Assembly: GCA_017962085.1 (NCBI GenBank)
Contig: JAGCWA010000017.1
Coordinates: forward strand, 62,001 to 126,000
Direction of reading: 5' to 3'
Source: Paludibacteraceae bacterium
Lineage (GTDB): Bacteria > Bacteroidota > Bacteroidia > Bacteroidales > Paludibacteraceae
DNA: 64,000 nt
Shown here: positions 36,146-45,676 of the stretch, piece after piece
Numbering within the stretch: the stretch's first letter is position 1
Layout of the letters: each line of letters begins with the position of its first letter
Made by a program: the position numbers and the translations under genes
The notes under the pieces: generated by a model
What the model was told of the DNA's origin: nothing
Database searches by the model: none
Seen by the model: the letters and a program-made list of their open reading frames with translations, nothing else

Positions 36146-38605
36146 ATGAAAAACATTCACACACTATTTTTGTCCAGCATGTTGGCGATCTTGGCGAATA
36201 TCCCCTCTTCTATGGCGGATCCTTCGCGAGGACTATGGGCATGTCAAACTGATAAGAACGACAATGTGTTCGTTAGTTGGCGAATGAGGAGTACGGATGC
36301 GCCGAAATCTACCACCTACAAGCTTTATGCGGATGGTAAGTTGGTGAAGGAATTCACCGACCGCACCAATACCACACTTTCCAAGAGCTATGCGAACTCG
36401 ACCTTCTCGGTGGAGGTCTATAACAAGGAGGGGGAGTTGATTGATGCCCAGGAGGGCGTGAAGTGTGACGGTAATCATTTTCGTCATCTCCAATTGAATC
36501 ATCCAGGCACTTACCGTCTGCCTGATGGCACGACGGTGACCTATTCTCCGTATGACTGTTCCGCCTATGATATGGACGGTGACGGAGAACAGGAGATCAT
36601 CCTTTGCTGGGAAGGTGGTACGGGTGCGTTGGCAACCGCTACGGCTCCTCCAATCTTGGATTGTCTGAAGTTGGATGGTACGTTGTTGTGGCGTATCAAT
36701 TTAGGCCCCAATGTTTTGGCTGGTTGCCGTTTCACGTTCCTATGCTACGATTTCGACGGGGACGGTTATGGTGAGTTGATCGCTAAGACAGCCCAAGGCT
36801 CGAAGGATGCAACCGGTAATTTCCTTTCGAAAGGTGTGGCGGCGGGCGCTAACCATTCCGCCTCTTCCATCAATAGCTCTGGTGTTATCACGGATGGAGG
36901 AAAAGAGTGGATCACCTGCTTCAGCGGCAAGGACGGAAGGGAGTTGGCGACAATCGATTATTGGCCATATTTCAACATCCAGCGGGATTGGGACGACAGA
37001 AGCACCAATACGGACGGTTCAACCTACGGACACCGTGGAAACTGGATGAAGGGTTGTGTGGCTTTCCTGCCTGTCAACGGTCAGCCTAAACCATGTGCGG
37101 TGACCACGCGAGGCATTTACACCTACTCGTACGCCGCTGCATACTCGTGGGATGGACAGACGTTGTCCAATCTCTGGAAGCATACCTCCGATCGTCCCGG
37201 ACAAGGTATATACGGGCAGGGTGCCCATAGCATCACGTGTGGCGATGTGGACAACGATGGTTATGACGAGATCATCGTCGGCGCCGCGTGTCTTGACCAT
37301 GATGGTTCCCTCTTGTGGAACACGGGCTTTGGGCATGGTGATGCCACCCACTTGGGAGAATTCGATCCTTCGAACGATGGCCTTGAATACTTTATGGTCA
37401 TGGAGGAGAGCACCGCTAAATACGACTGCGCATTGTTGGATGCGAAGACAGGTAGGGTGTTGACGTCGAAGAATCAGACGGGTGGTGATACCGGACGTGG
37501 ACTCGCCTTGGATTGCGACAGCACGTATGATGGTGCGGAATGCATGGAGTGGAGCGATGAAAATCTGTTCACTTGCAAAGGGCGTAACATCGCCGCATGG
37601 CATACGGGTAGCACGAAGAGCAGTTCCATCAACTACCGAATATTCTGGGATGGCGATTTGTTGGAGGAGTCTTATGACCGTGGTCATGTGGACAAATGGA
37701 ATATGTCGAGCAAGACATGGGACCGCGTTCACATTTTCGGGTATAATATCTACGTGGATGGTGTGAAGGTGGAGTATGCCGCCAATACGAACAATGCCAC
37801 CAAGTATAATCCGTGCCTACAAGCGGACATAGTGGGGGATTGGCGTGAGGAAGCCATCTTCTGGACATCGGTCAACAACAAATATTTTTTGACAATCTAT
37901 TCCTCTACCATAGAGAGCCCTTATAAGTTGCCGTGGTTGCGTGACGACCACGTGTACGACATGGCGATAGCATGGCAGAACTGCGGATATAACCAGCCTC
38001 CTCATTTGGGTTATAGCCCGTTGGAGTATTATAGAAATCTGGCTAAGATGAAGGAGCCTGCCTCCCTCGTGAAGAAGGGTGAAGGAGAAGCCTCCCAAGA
38101 GGTTACCCAGGGAGAGGAGATCGTTCCATTCTATTATACTTTCGACAATGCAAGTTCCGTCGAAGTGATCAGTTTGCCGGCTGGCATCAACTATACGGTG
38201 GAGGGTAATTCCGTATCCATCAGCGGTGTGGCGAGTGACCAGCCGGGCGAGTATGTTTATGCCATCATCGCGAAAGGCGAGGGTGGTGACGCAAGTAAGA
38301 CTGGCAAGTTCATTATCCGCGAAGGAACGGGCGTTTCCATGGTGGAGGCGGAGGATGGCTGTTTGTCCATCTGCCCGAACCCGATGACCGAAACGACGGA
38401 GGTGACGGTAAATCTGCCAGCTAAGCAGCAGGTTGACTGGGAAATCATTGATATGTTGGGCGTGCGCAGGCAGAGTGGCACGTTCTTCATGGAGCAGAGT
38501 CCGGTCCGTTTCTCCATTGACAGGAACACATTGGAGAATGGCTCCTATCTTTTGAATGTCACGGTGGATGGGAAAAGACATCAGAGGAGTTTGATGGTGA
38601 AGTAA
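36146..38605 (+). CDS. Rhamnogalacturonan lyase, PL11-like, with T9SS-type C-terminal domain
   Basis: The 819-residue protein resembles PL11 lyases, which cut the rhamnogalacturonan I backbone of pectin. A signal peptide (about 1-24) is followed by a fibronectin-like beta domain (about 25-115) and the eight-bladed propeller with calcium-type loops such as DMDGDGE, DFDGDGY and DVDNDGY. A beta domain (about 650-730) then leads to a C-terminal ~75 residues (LSICPNPMTETTEVTV ... GSYLLNVTVDG) of the T9SS sorting type. Cotranslated residues before the ATG at 36146 are not signal-like. The enzyme should be exported across the outer membrane to act on plant cell wall. Confidence 0.9.
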   Translation: MKNIHTLFLSSMLAILANIPSSMADPSRGLWACQTDKNDNVFVSWRMRSTDAPKSTTYKLYADGKLVKEFTDRTNTTLSKSYANSTFSVEVYNKEGELIDAQEGVKCDGNHFRHLQLNHPGTYRLPDGTTVTYSPYDCSAYDMDGDGEQEIILCWEGGTGALATATAPPILDCLKLDGTLLWRINLGPNVLAGCRFTFLCYDFDGDGYGELIAKTAQGSKDATGNFLSKGVAAGANHSASSINSSGVITDGGKEWITCFSGKDGRELATIDYWPYFNIQRDWDDRSTNTDGSTYGHRGNWMKGCVAFLPVNGQPKPCAVTTRGIYTYSYAAAYSWDGQTLSNLWKHTSDRPGQGIYGQGAHSITCGDVDNDGYDEIIVGAACLDHDGSLLWNTGFGHGDATHLGEFDPSNDGLEYFMVMEESTAKYDCALLDAKTGRVLTSKNQTGGDTGRGLALDCDSTYDGAECMEWSDENLFTCKGRNIAAWHTGSTKSSSINYRIFWDGDLLEESYDRGHVDKWNMSSKTWDRVHIFGYNIYVDGVKVEYAANTNNATKYNPCLQADIVGDWREEAIFWTSVNNKYFLTIYSSTIESPYKLPWLRDDHVYDMAIAWQNCGYNQPPHLGYSPLEYYRNLAKMKEPASLVKKGEGEASQEVTQGEEIVPFYYTFDNASSVEVISLPAGINYTVEGNSVSISGVASDQPGEYVYAIIAKGEGGDASKTGKFIIREGTGVSMVEAEDGCLSICPNPMTETTEVTVNLPAKQQVDWEIIDMLGVRRQSGTFFMEQSPVRFSIDRNTLENGSYLLNVTVDGKRHQRSLMVK

Positions 38606-38622
38606 AGATTCCCATAGAGATA

Positions 38623-38668
38623 AAAACGGGCGCCACTACTCATGTAGAGAAGCGGCGCCCGTTTTCTA
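38623..38668. terminator. Bidirectional terminator after the rhamnogalacturonan lyase gene
   Basis: A 12-bp stem AAAACGGGCGCC (38623-38634) pairs with GGCGCCCGTTTT (38654-38665), 18 nt after the stop. It lies between convergent genes. Confidence 0.85.
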
Positions 38669-38691
38669 TTGTATTTCGTGATGGTAAAATC

Positions 38692-39243
38692 CTAATTGGG
38701 GGAAGATACGGCGAAGAGACGCTCCTGCTCCTTGCGCAGTTTACCCTTATTCAGCGATTTCAGCATCCTGTCTATCTTCTTGCACTCCCCTAAGTAGCCT
38801 TTGTTTTGCTCGTAATAGCGTAAGGTGGCCTCCAATGCGTAATAGTGCATTTCGAAGGTGAACTCCTTCGAGGTCAGCACTTCCCGGTTGTAGCGGGTAC
38901 ATCCGCATATATAAGCTCCGAACAGGACAAGCGAAAGGTTTGTGTTGCAACTGAAGAAAGAGCCTGTGGTTTGGTTGGATACGGAGATCAATATTTCGTC
39001 CGAGGCTTGTACCCATGATGTGATGAAGCTTGTCGCCGCTTTCGCATAAGTTGCGTCTTCAGGAAGTTTCGTGGTAAAGAAGTATTGGGCTGTTTTGGCG
39101 ACCAATTCATTGTCCGCCTTGCATTCTTCCGCATTCGTATAGGTTTTGCCAGATGGAATCTCAAAATCAGGTGCGGCGGCCCATGAGGAGACAGCCATAC
39201 ACATCAGCAGAGGCAAAAGGAGTCTAAATTTTCTCATACGCAT
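38692..39243 (-). CDS. Exported protein of unknown function
   Basis: The 183-residue product has a clear signal peptide (MRMRKFRLLLPLLMCMAVSS, cut near WAAA). The mature part is helical, with a cysteine-bearing stretch (SFFSCNTNLSLVLFGAYICGC) in the middle that may be a hydrophobic or disulfide-bonded core, and a basic C-terminus (KGKLRKEQERLF). An alternative ATG is two codons in. No family recognised. Confidence 0.65.
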   Translation of the reverse strand: MRMRKFRLLLPLLMCMAVSSWAAAPDFEIPSGKTYTNAEECKADNELVAKTAQYFFTTKLPEDATYAKAATSFITSWVQASDEILISVSNQTTGSFFSCNTNLSLVLFGAYICGCTRYNREVLTSKEFTFEMHYYALEATLRYYEQNKGYLGECKKIDRMLKSLNKGKLRKEQERLFAVSSPN

Positions 39244-39508
39244 TCTTTTTATTAATTCAACCTACATCATGATACATTTCTTCTTCTATAAATGTACTAT
39301 TTTTTTTGAGAAGGACAATATTTTTGAACGCATTATTTTCCTGTAAAGGCTATAATTCTCTTATTTTGGCATATTATTTTATTTATAAACAACTAATTAC
39401 TAATCATTTACGTCGAAACACAGCCATATATCCGTATTATTGTCGTGAAAAAGCATAAAAAAAGCATAAAATGTGAACGATTTCTTTACACTTATTCATA
39501 GTCTGAAA
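39244..39508. other. AT-rich gap before the glnS promoter
   Basis: This 265-nt stretch lies between divergently transcribed genes. No gene is seen. Most of it is AT-rich. Confidence 0.5.
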
Positions 39509-39539
39509 TTGAATTTTTCACACGAAAGAGTTAACTTTG
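39509..39539 (+). promoter_or_regulatory. glnS promoter
   Basis: TTG (39509-39511), a 20-nt spacer and TAACTTTG (39532-39539) match the consensus. It would give a leader of about 100 nt before the ATG at 39648. Confidence 0.75.
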
Positions 39540-39558
39540 CGCCTAAAAATGTCTTGAC

Positions 39559-39631
39559 GTGAGTTTTGGGAACTCACTGATAGGAAAAAAGATGCGAAAC
39601 AATGGGTTCGGATAATAGTTAAAAGAACCCA
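39559..39631 (+). promoter_or_regulatory. Structured 5' leader of glnS
   Basis: Two perfect 7-bp hairpins are present: GTGAGTT/AACTCAC (39559-39565 with 39571-39577, loop of 5) and TGGGTTC/GAACCCA (39603-39609 with 39625-39631, loop of 15). A purine-rich linker (GATAGGAAAAAAGATG) separates them. The second ends 16 nt before the start codon. No T run follows, so it is not a terminator. It does not match a riboswitch I know. Confidence 0.45.
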
Positions 39632-39647
39632 CCTAAATAATGATTCA

Positions 39648-41339
39648 ATGGCTGAGAATATTCAGGAAAATGAAGAGAAAAAGAATTTGAACTTCATTGA
39701 GGAAATCGTAGAGGAGGATTTGAAGGAGGGACGTAACGGAGGCAGAATACAGACCCGTTTCCCGCCAGAGCCTAACGGATACCTACATATCGGTCACGCG
39801 AAAGCCATCTGCATGGATTTCGGTATCGCTAAGAAGTACAACGGAATCTGTAACCTACGGTTCGACGACACGAATCCTGTGAAGGAAGATGTCGAGTATG
39901 TGGACTCTATCCAAGAGGATATCCAATGGCTTGGTTTCCAGTGGGCGAATGTTTATTATGCGTCCGATTATTTTCAGCAGCTTTGGGATTTGGCAGTGCG
40001 CTTCATCAAGGAGGGTAAGGCCTATGTGGACGAGCAAACCGCCGAGGAGATAGCAAAACAGAAGGGAACGCCGACCACCCCTGGTACGGAGAGTCCGTTC
40101 CGCAACCGTCCGATCGAGGAGAACTTGCGTCTCTTCATGGAGATGTCCGAAGGTAAAATCGAGGACGGTAAGATGGTTTTGCGCGCCAAGATAGATATGG
40201 CGAACCCGAACATGCACTTCCGTGACCCGATTATCTACCGTATCATCACGACGCATCCTCACCACCGTACAGGCAATAAGTGGAAGGTATACCCGATGTA
40301 TGACTTCGCCCATGGGCAGTCAGACTACTTCGAGGGTGTGACCCACTCCTTGTGTACGTTGGAATTTGAGGTGCACCGACCATTGTACGATTGGTTCATC
40401 GACCAGTTCGCCGATACTGACTATAGGCCTAAGCAGCGCGAGTTCAATAGACTGAACATCACCTATACCGTGATGAGCAAGCGTAAGATGTTACAGCTCG
40501 TCCAGGAGGGTCTCGTGAGTGGTTGGGACGACCCGCGTATGCCGACTATCTGCGGTCTGCGCCGCCGTGGTTACACGCCATCCTCCATCCGTGAGTTCGT
40601 GAAGCGAATCGGTTATACGAAATATGACGGTGTCATCGACGTCTCCCTGTTGGAGGCCACGATACGCGAGGAGTTGAACGCAACGGCCATGCGCGCCAGT
40701 GCGGTCATCCATCCGATCAAGCTGATCCTCACCAACTACCCTGAAGGCAAGGTGGAGATGATGGAGGCTATCAATAATCCTGAGGACGAGTCGATGGGTA
40801 CGCATGAAGTGCCATTCTCCCGTGAATTATATATCGAGCAGGATGACTTCATGGAGGACGCTCCGAAGAAATACTTCCGCCTGACGCCAGGCAATGAGGT
40901 TCGTCTGAAGAACGCTTATATCATCAAATGTACAGGCTGCAAGAAGGATGCGAACGGCAACGTTACGGAGGTCTATGCTGAATACGACCCTGAGACGAGA
41001 AGCGGATTGCCGGGTAGCGACCGCAAGGTGAAAGGCACGATCCATTTCGTCTCCGTGCAGCACGCTGTTCCTGCCGAGGTCCGTCTGTACGACCGACTCT
41101 TCAACGTGGAGAATCCAGGGGATGAGAAGGACAAGGATTTCAGGGAGTTGTTGAACCCGAACTCGCTCACCATCGCGCAATCATTCGTGGAGCCATGGTT
41201 GAAGGATGTGAAGCCGCTACAGCACTTCCAGTTCCAGCGAATCGGCTACTTTAATGTGGATCCTGATTCTGCGCCGGGTAAGCTGGTCTTCAACCGTACT
41301 GTGGCCTTGAAGGATAGCTGGGCGAAAATCGCGAAATAA
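39648..41339 (+). CDS. glnS: Glutaminyl-tRNA synthetase
   Basis: GlnRS charges tRNA-Gln directly with glutamine. The 563-residue class I enzyme has the HIGH motif in PNGYLHIGHAK (47-50) and the KMSKS-like VMSKRK near 275-280. RFPPEPNGY distinguishes it from most GluRS. The beta-barrel anticodon-binding domain fills the C-terminal half. Presence of GlnS implies that the Gat transamidation route is not needed for tRNA-Gln. Confidence 0.97.
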   Translation: MAENIQENEEKKNLNFIEEIVEEDLKEGRNGGRIQTRFPPEPNGYLHIGHAKAICMDFGIAKKYNGICNLRFDDTNPVKEDVEYVDSIQEDIQWLGFQWANVYYASDYFQQLWDLAVRFIKEGKAYVDEQTAEEIAKQKGTPTTPGTESPFRNRPIEENLRLFMEMSEGKIEDGKMVLRAKIDMANPNMHFRDPIIYRIITTHPHHRTGNKWKVYPMYDFAHGQSDYFEGVTHSLCTLEFEVHRPLYDWFIDQFADTDYRPKQREFNRLNITYTVMSKRKMLQLVQEGLVSGWDDPRMPTICGLRRRGYTPSSIREFVKRIGYTKYDGVIDVSLLEATIREELNATAMRASAVIHPIKLILTNYPEGKVEMMEAINNPEDESMGTHEVPFSRELYIEQDDFMEDAPKKYFRLTPGNEVRLKNAYIIKCTGCKKDANGNVTEVYAEYDPETRSGLPGSDRKVKGTIHFVSVQHAVPAEVRLYDRLFNVENPGDEKDKDFRELLNPNSLTIAQSFVEPWLKDVKPLQHFQFQRIGYFNVDPDSAPGKLVFNRTVALKDSWAKIAK

Positions 41340-41398
41340 TAAATCACGGCGTTGTCCGTTCTTGTTAATAGATAATAAAATATTAATTATAATAAAAA

Positions 41399-44300
41399 AT
41401 GAAGCGATTCAAGTTATTGAACAACATTGTCGGGTGGGTAGTTTTCGCTATCGCCGCGGCAACGTACTTGATGACGATTGAGCCGACAGCCAGTTTCTGG
41501 GACTGCGGCGAGTTTATTTCAACTGCATATAAATTAGAGGTTGGTCACCCGCCGGGAGCACCATTCTTCATGTTGACGGCGAGGATGTTCACGCTTTTCG
41601 CGTCGGATCCGTCGCAAGTTGCCATGATGGTGAACTCGTTCTCGGCATTGTGTAGTGCGTTCTGTATCCTCTTCCTTTTCTGGACCATTACCCATATGAC
41701 CCGTAAGTTGGTCATGAACTCGGATGAAGAGGAGATGTCCGTTTCAAAGATGGTCACCATTTTGGGTGCGGGCGCTGTAGGTGCTCTTGCCTATACTTTC
41801 ACTGATACGTTCTGGTTCTCTGCTGTGGAGGGTGAGGTATATGCCTATTCATCCCTCTTTACGGCTGCCGTATTTTGGGCTATCTTCAAGTGGGAGGAGG
41901 TCGCTGACAAACCGTATGCGAATCGTTGGTTGGTGCTCATCGCCTATTTGATGGGTCTCTCCATCAGTGTCCACTTGTTGAACTTGCTGACCATTCCAGC
42001 ATTGGTATTGGTTTATTACTTCAAGAAGTATAAAGCAACCCTGAAGGGGGCGTTCAAGGCTTTGGGCGTTTCCGTCGCTATCCTTGTTATGGTCCTCTAT
42101 GGTATCATCCCGGGATTTGTCGAGGTGGCAGGTTGGTTTGAGTTGTTCTTCGTCAACACGCTTGGATTCAGTTTCAATACCGGAACGATCGTGTATGCGA
42201 TTCTGCTGATCGGTTGTTTGGTCTGGGGAATTTGGGAGACGATGGGAAGAAGTTCCGACTCCAGCTCTTTGAAGTTCAAGAAAAAGGATAATAAGAATAG
42301 CGATAACCGTAAGATAATTCCTTTCGTGTTATCTATCCTTCTGCTCGGAATACCTTTCTTGGGGGGACGTCTTAATCCGATATTGGGTTTAATCCTTACC
42401 GCCGGACTTGCTGCATTCCTGTATTTAGGAAAGAAGTTCTACAACAGCTCCATCCTTAATACGATTTTGATCTGTTGCACGGTCATCCTGCTTGGATATT
42501 CCTCCTATGCGGCCATCATCATCCGTTCGGCCGCCAATACGCCGATGGACCAGAACTCACCGGACGATGTGTTCGCCCTGAAGAGTTACTTGAACCGTGA
42601 GCAGTATGGTGACACTCCGTTGCTTTATGGAGAGAGCTATGCTTCGGAATATGAGTATAAGGCTGATGGATCGCCTAAATATAGCGAGGGGGAAACCCTT
42701 TATGCTAAGAAGGTGAAGACGAATCCGAACGAACCGGACGAGTATGAGGCATACGATACGAAGAAGGACTACAAGCATCAGCTTTGTATGCCATTCCCTC
42801 GTATGTATAGTACCCAAGCCCACCATATTTCGGGTTATAAGGCTTGGGGAGGCATCAAGGGAAGGAAGGCCACGTACATCAGTAAGGATGGGACGCGGAA
42901 GACGAAGGTTGTTCCTACCTTCGGTGAGAACCTCTCCTTCTTCTTCAGTTACCAAGTCAATTTCATGTATTGGAGATACTTCATGTGGAACTTCGTCGGT
43001 AGACAGAACGACGTGCAGTCGACAGACGGAAGCCTTGTTAACGGAAACTGGCTCAGCGGTATTAATTTCATTGATTCCCTGCGTTTAGGAGATCAGTCGA
43101 ATTTGCCTGACGAGTTGGCGAAAAATAAGGGACGTAACACCTATTACTTCCTTCCTCTCATTTTGGGTCTTTTAGGTATTTTCTATCAAATTGGCCGTGA
43201 GAAAAAGGATAACAAGTATGAGGGTGTCCAAAGCTTCGTGGTTACGCTCACCTTGTTCTTCATGACGGGTCTTGCCATTGTGCTCTATCTGAACCAGACG
43301 CCGGTGCAACCGAGGGAGCGTGACTATGCGTATGCGGGTTCGTTCTATGCGTTCTGTATCTGGGTCGGTATGGCTGTCCCGATGTTGGTGGACCTCCTGA
43401 AGAAGGTGATCTCTCCTAACATTGCTGCACCTATCGCTACAGTGATAGGCTTGTTGGCGGGTCCGGTGCTCTTGGCATCCCAGAACTGGGACGACCACGA
43501 TCGTTCGGGCCGTTACACTTGCCGCGACTTCGGTCAAAACTACTTGCTGACCATGGATCCTAATGGTGTCATCTTCACGAACGGAGATAATGACACTTTC
43601 CCTCTCTGGTACAACCAGGAGGTGGAGGGAGTCGGCACCGACCAGCGTGTCGCTAACTTGAGCTATTTGCAGATGGGATGGTATGTGGATCAGATGAGAA
43701 GGGACGCATATTTGTCCAAGGCTCTTCCTCTCACATTCCAACCGCAGCATTATATGAACGGGCGAATGGATTATGCTTACGTCGTCGACCTCGTTGATGG
43801 ACATTCCATCAGCTTGGAGAATGCTAACAGTATTTTGCTGAAGAATGATGCGGACCTCAAGCGCAAGATATTCGGTGGAACGAAGGATAAGCTTTGGTTC
43901 TATCCTGCAAAGAATGTTCATTTGGATATCAATCCGGATGAGGTAGTGAACTCCGGTACGGTGGATGCCAAGGATAGGGACAAGATCGTTCCTAAAATGG
44001 AGATCGGGTTCGGCGGAAAGAGGTTCTTGGGTAAACAAGAGATCTTCATCCTTGACCTTCTTGCCACTAACCACTGGGAGCGTCCGATGTACTTCGCGAC
44101 GACCGTCGGCAAGGAGAGCTTCACCGGTATAAACGATTATCTCCAGTTGGAGGGTATGGCTTATCGTATCGTTCCTATCAAGAAGGATCCGTTCTTGACC
44201 AACGAGCGTGTCAACACGGACAAGATGTACGATAACATGCTCCATAAGTTCAAGTGGGGTGGAATCGCGGAGAATCCGAATATCTATTTGGAGGAGAACA

Positions 44301-45037
44301 ACCTTCGCATGGTGCAGACGCACAGGTATATGTTCCTCCGTTTGGTGGATGCTTTGATGCTGGAGGCTAAGCAGGCGAGAATGAAGCGTGACTACTGTGA
44401 GTTATTGCGTTGGGCGTTGACGAGTGGCAGCGAAAGGGATAGCCGGTTCATGTCCACATATAGACAGTACACGTCTATATACTACGATAATTCACGTATC
44501 TCAAGAGGCGCTTCGGGTGGTTACTCTGATTCCACATTGCTTGCGCATGCTCGTGTCAGTGCGATAGAGATTTTGGGTAATGGATGTTCCTCTATGGGTA
44601 ATGGTGAACTCAGTGCGGCTCTTTCCAATTATGTGAATAAAATGGATACGGTTGCGCTCAAGAAGTACGCCGACGAGCGTGAAAGCCGTGCCATCGAGGT
44701 GTTGGACTTCGCCCAAAAGGTATTGCCTTCGCCTCAGGTCCCTTACACTACGGCTTCGTTCATGATGGCGAAGCAGTATGCGGAGCTTCATCAGTACGAG
44801 AAGGCGAAACCTATCCTTCAGGCTTTGAAAGAGACTTCTCTTCAGCATCTTGAGTGGATCAAAGGGTTATCGAAGCGTTGCAAGACACACTTCTCGGTGG
44901 TTGACCTGTTCAATGAACAGTTCTCCGTCTTCCATGAGATTTCACTCATTGAGGAGTCTGCGAAAGACCCTGAAGCGGAAGCGGATGCTGCGGAAGTTTC
45001 CCAATATTATGAGTTATACAAATCTTTGAACAAGTAA
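41399..45037 (+). CDS. DUF2723 multi-pass membrane protein (PMT-like)
   Basis: The 1,212-residue protein belongs to the DUF2723 family, common in Bacteroidota and distantly like protein O-mannosyltransferases and other GT-C enzymes. The N-terminal part (about 1-400) has some ten membrane segments and carries TASFWDCGEF and GHPPGAP (about 31-53), which are the conserved loop containing the probable catalytic acid. A large soluble C-terminal domain (about 650-1212) has no recognised motif. It is 60 nt after glnS and 3 nt before the deacetylase gene. Confidence 0.87.
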   Translation: MKRFKLLNNIVGWVVFAIAAATYLMTIEPTASFWDCGEFISTAYKLEVGHPPGAPFFMLTARMFTLFASDPSQVAMMVNSFSALCSAFCILFLFWTITHMTRKLVMNSDEEEMSVSKMVTILGAGAVGALAYTFTDTFWFSAVEGEVYAYSSLFTAAVFWAIFKWEEVADKPYANRWLVLIAYLMGLSISVHLLNLLTIPALVLVYYFKKYKATLKGAFKALGVSVAILVMVLYGIIPGFVEVAGWFELFFVNTLGFSFNTGTIVYAILLIGCLVWGIWETMGRSSDSSSLKFKKKDNKNSDNRKIIPFVLSILLLGIPFLGGRLNPILGLILTAGLAAFLYLGKKFYNSSILNTILICCTVILLGYSSYAAIIIRSAANTPMDQNSPDDVFALKSYLNREQYGDTPLLYGESYASEYEYKADGSPKYSEGETLYAKKVKTNPNEPDEYEAYDTKKDYKHQLCMPFPRMYSTQAHHISGYKAWGGIKGRKATYISKDGTRKTKVVPTFGENLSFFFSYQVNFMYWRYFMWNFVGRQNDVQSTDGSLVNGNWLSGINFIDSLRLGDQSNLPDELAKNKGRNTYYFLPLILGLLGIFYQIGREKKDNKYEGVQSFVVTLTLFFMTGLAIVLYLNQTPVQPRERDYAYAGSFYAFCIWVGMAVPMLVDLLKKVISPNIAAPIATVIGLLAGPVLLASQNWDDHDRSGRYTCRDFGQNYLLTMDPNGVIFTNGDNDTFPLWYNQEVEGVGTDQRVANLSYLQMGWYVDQMRRDAYLSKALPLTFQPQHYMNGRMDYAYVVDLVDGHSISLENANSILLKNDADLKRKIFGGTKDKLWFYPAKNVHLDINPDEVVNSGTVDAKDRDKIVPKMEIGFGGKRFLGKQEIFILDLLATNHWERPMYFATTVGKESFTGINDYLQLEGMAYRIVPIKKDPFLTNERVNTDKMYDNMLHKFKWGGIAENPNIYLEENNLRMVQTHRYMFLRLVDALMLEAKQARMKRDYCELLRWALTSGSERDSRFMSTYRQYTSIYYDNSRISRGASGGYSDSTLLAHARVSAIEILGNGCSSMGNGELSAALSNYVNKMDTVALKKYADERESRAIEVLDFAQKVLPSPQVPYTTASFMMAKQYAELHQYEKAKPILQALKETSLQHLEWIKGLSKRCKTHFSVVDLFNEQFSVFHEISLIEESAKDPEAEADAAEVSQYYELYKSLNK

Positions 45038-45040
45038 GAA

Positions 45041-45676
45041 ATGCTCATAGAACAATTGCCAACTGTGTACAGGAAATTTTTTCCTGGCACAGTCTGGCGA
45101 CTGCCACGAGAAGAAAAGAGGGTTTTCCTTACATTCGACGATGGACCAATCCCGGAGGTGACTGAATTCGTGTTGGACACTTTGCGGGAGCGGAACATCA
45201 AGGCTACTTTCTTCTGCGTGGGAGATAATGTGCGAAAGCACCCCGATCTGTTCCGGAAGGTGATGGAGGAGGGACATCTGGTGGGTAACCATACGTTTAA
45301 CCATTTGCAGGGTCTCTATACTACTTCCAGGAAGTACATTAGGAATGTCGAGAAGGCGGATGAACTGATCAAAAGCCCTCTTTTCAGGCCTCCTCATGGG
45401 ATATTAAGGTATATCCAGTTCATGACGCTCCGACGCAAGTTCAAGATAGTGTTCTGGGATGTCGTGACGCGTGATTATAACCGTAAGCTCAGTGGCGAGG
45501 ATGTATTGGACATCGTAAAGAAATATACTAGAAACGGTTCTATCATCGTTTTCCACGATTCCCTGAAGGCGGAGAAGAATATCCGTTACGCATTGCCTAA
45601 GGCTATCGACTATCTCACGTCCGAGGGATATAAGTTTGAAGTATTGAATCAAGAAAATTTAACTGAAGGAATATGA
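45041..45676 (+). CDS. Polysaccharide deacetylase (NodB-like)
   Basis: The 211-residue protein is a carbohydrate esterase 4 domain that removes N- or O-acetyl groups from glycans. The metal motif TFDDGP (about 29-34) and GNHTFNH (about 84-90) are present, with RPPHG (about 114-118). It has no signal peptide, so any action on exported glycan would need the cytoplasmic face or another route. It starts 3 nt after the DUF2723 gene and overlaps purD by 4 nt (ATGA). Confidence 0.9.
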   Translation: MLIEQLPTVYRKFFPGTVWRLPREEKRVFLTFDDGPIPEVTEFVLDTLRERNIKATFFCVGDNVRKHPDLFRKVMEEGHLVGNHTFNHLQGLYTTSRKYIRNVEKADELIKSPLFRPPHGILRYIQFMTLRRKFKIVFWDVVTRDYNRKLSGEDVLDIVKKYTRNGSIIVFHDSLKAEKNIRYALPKAIDYLTSEGYKFEVLNQENLTEGI

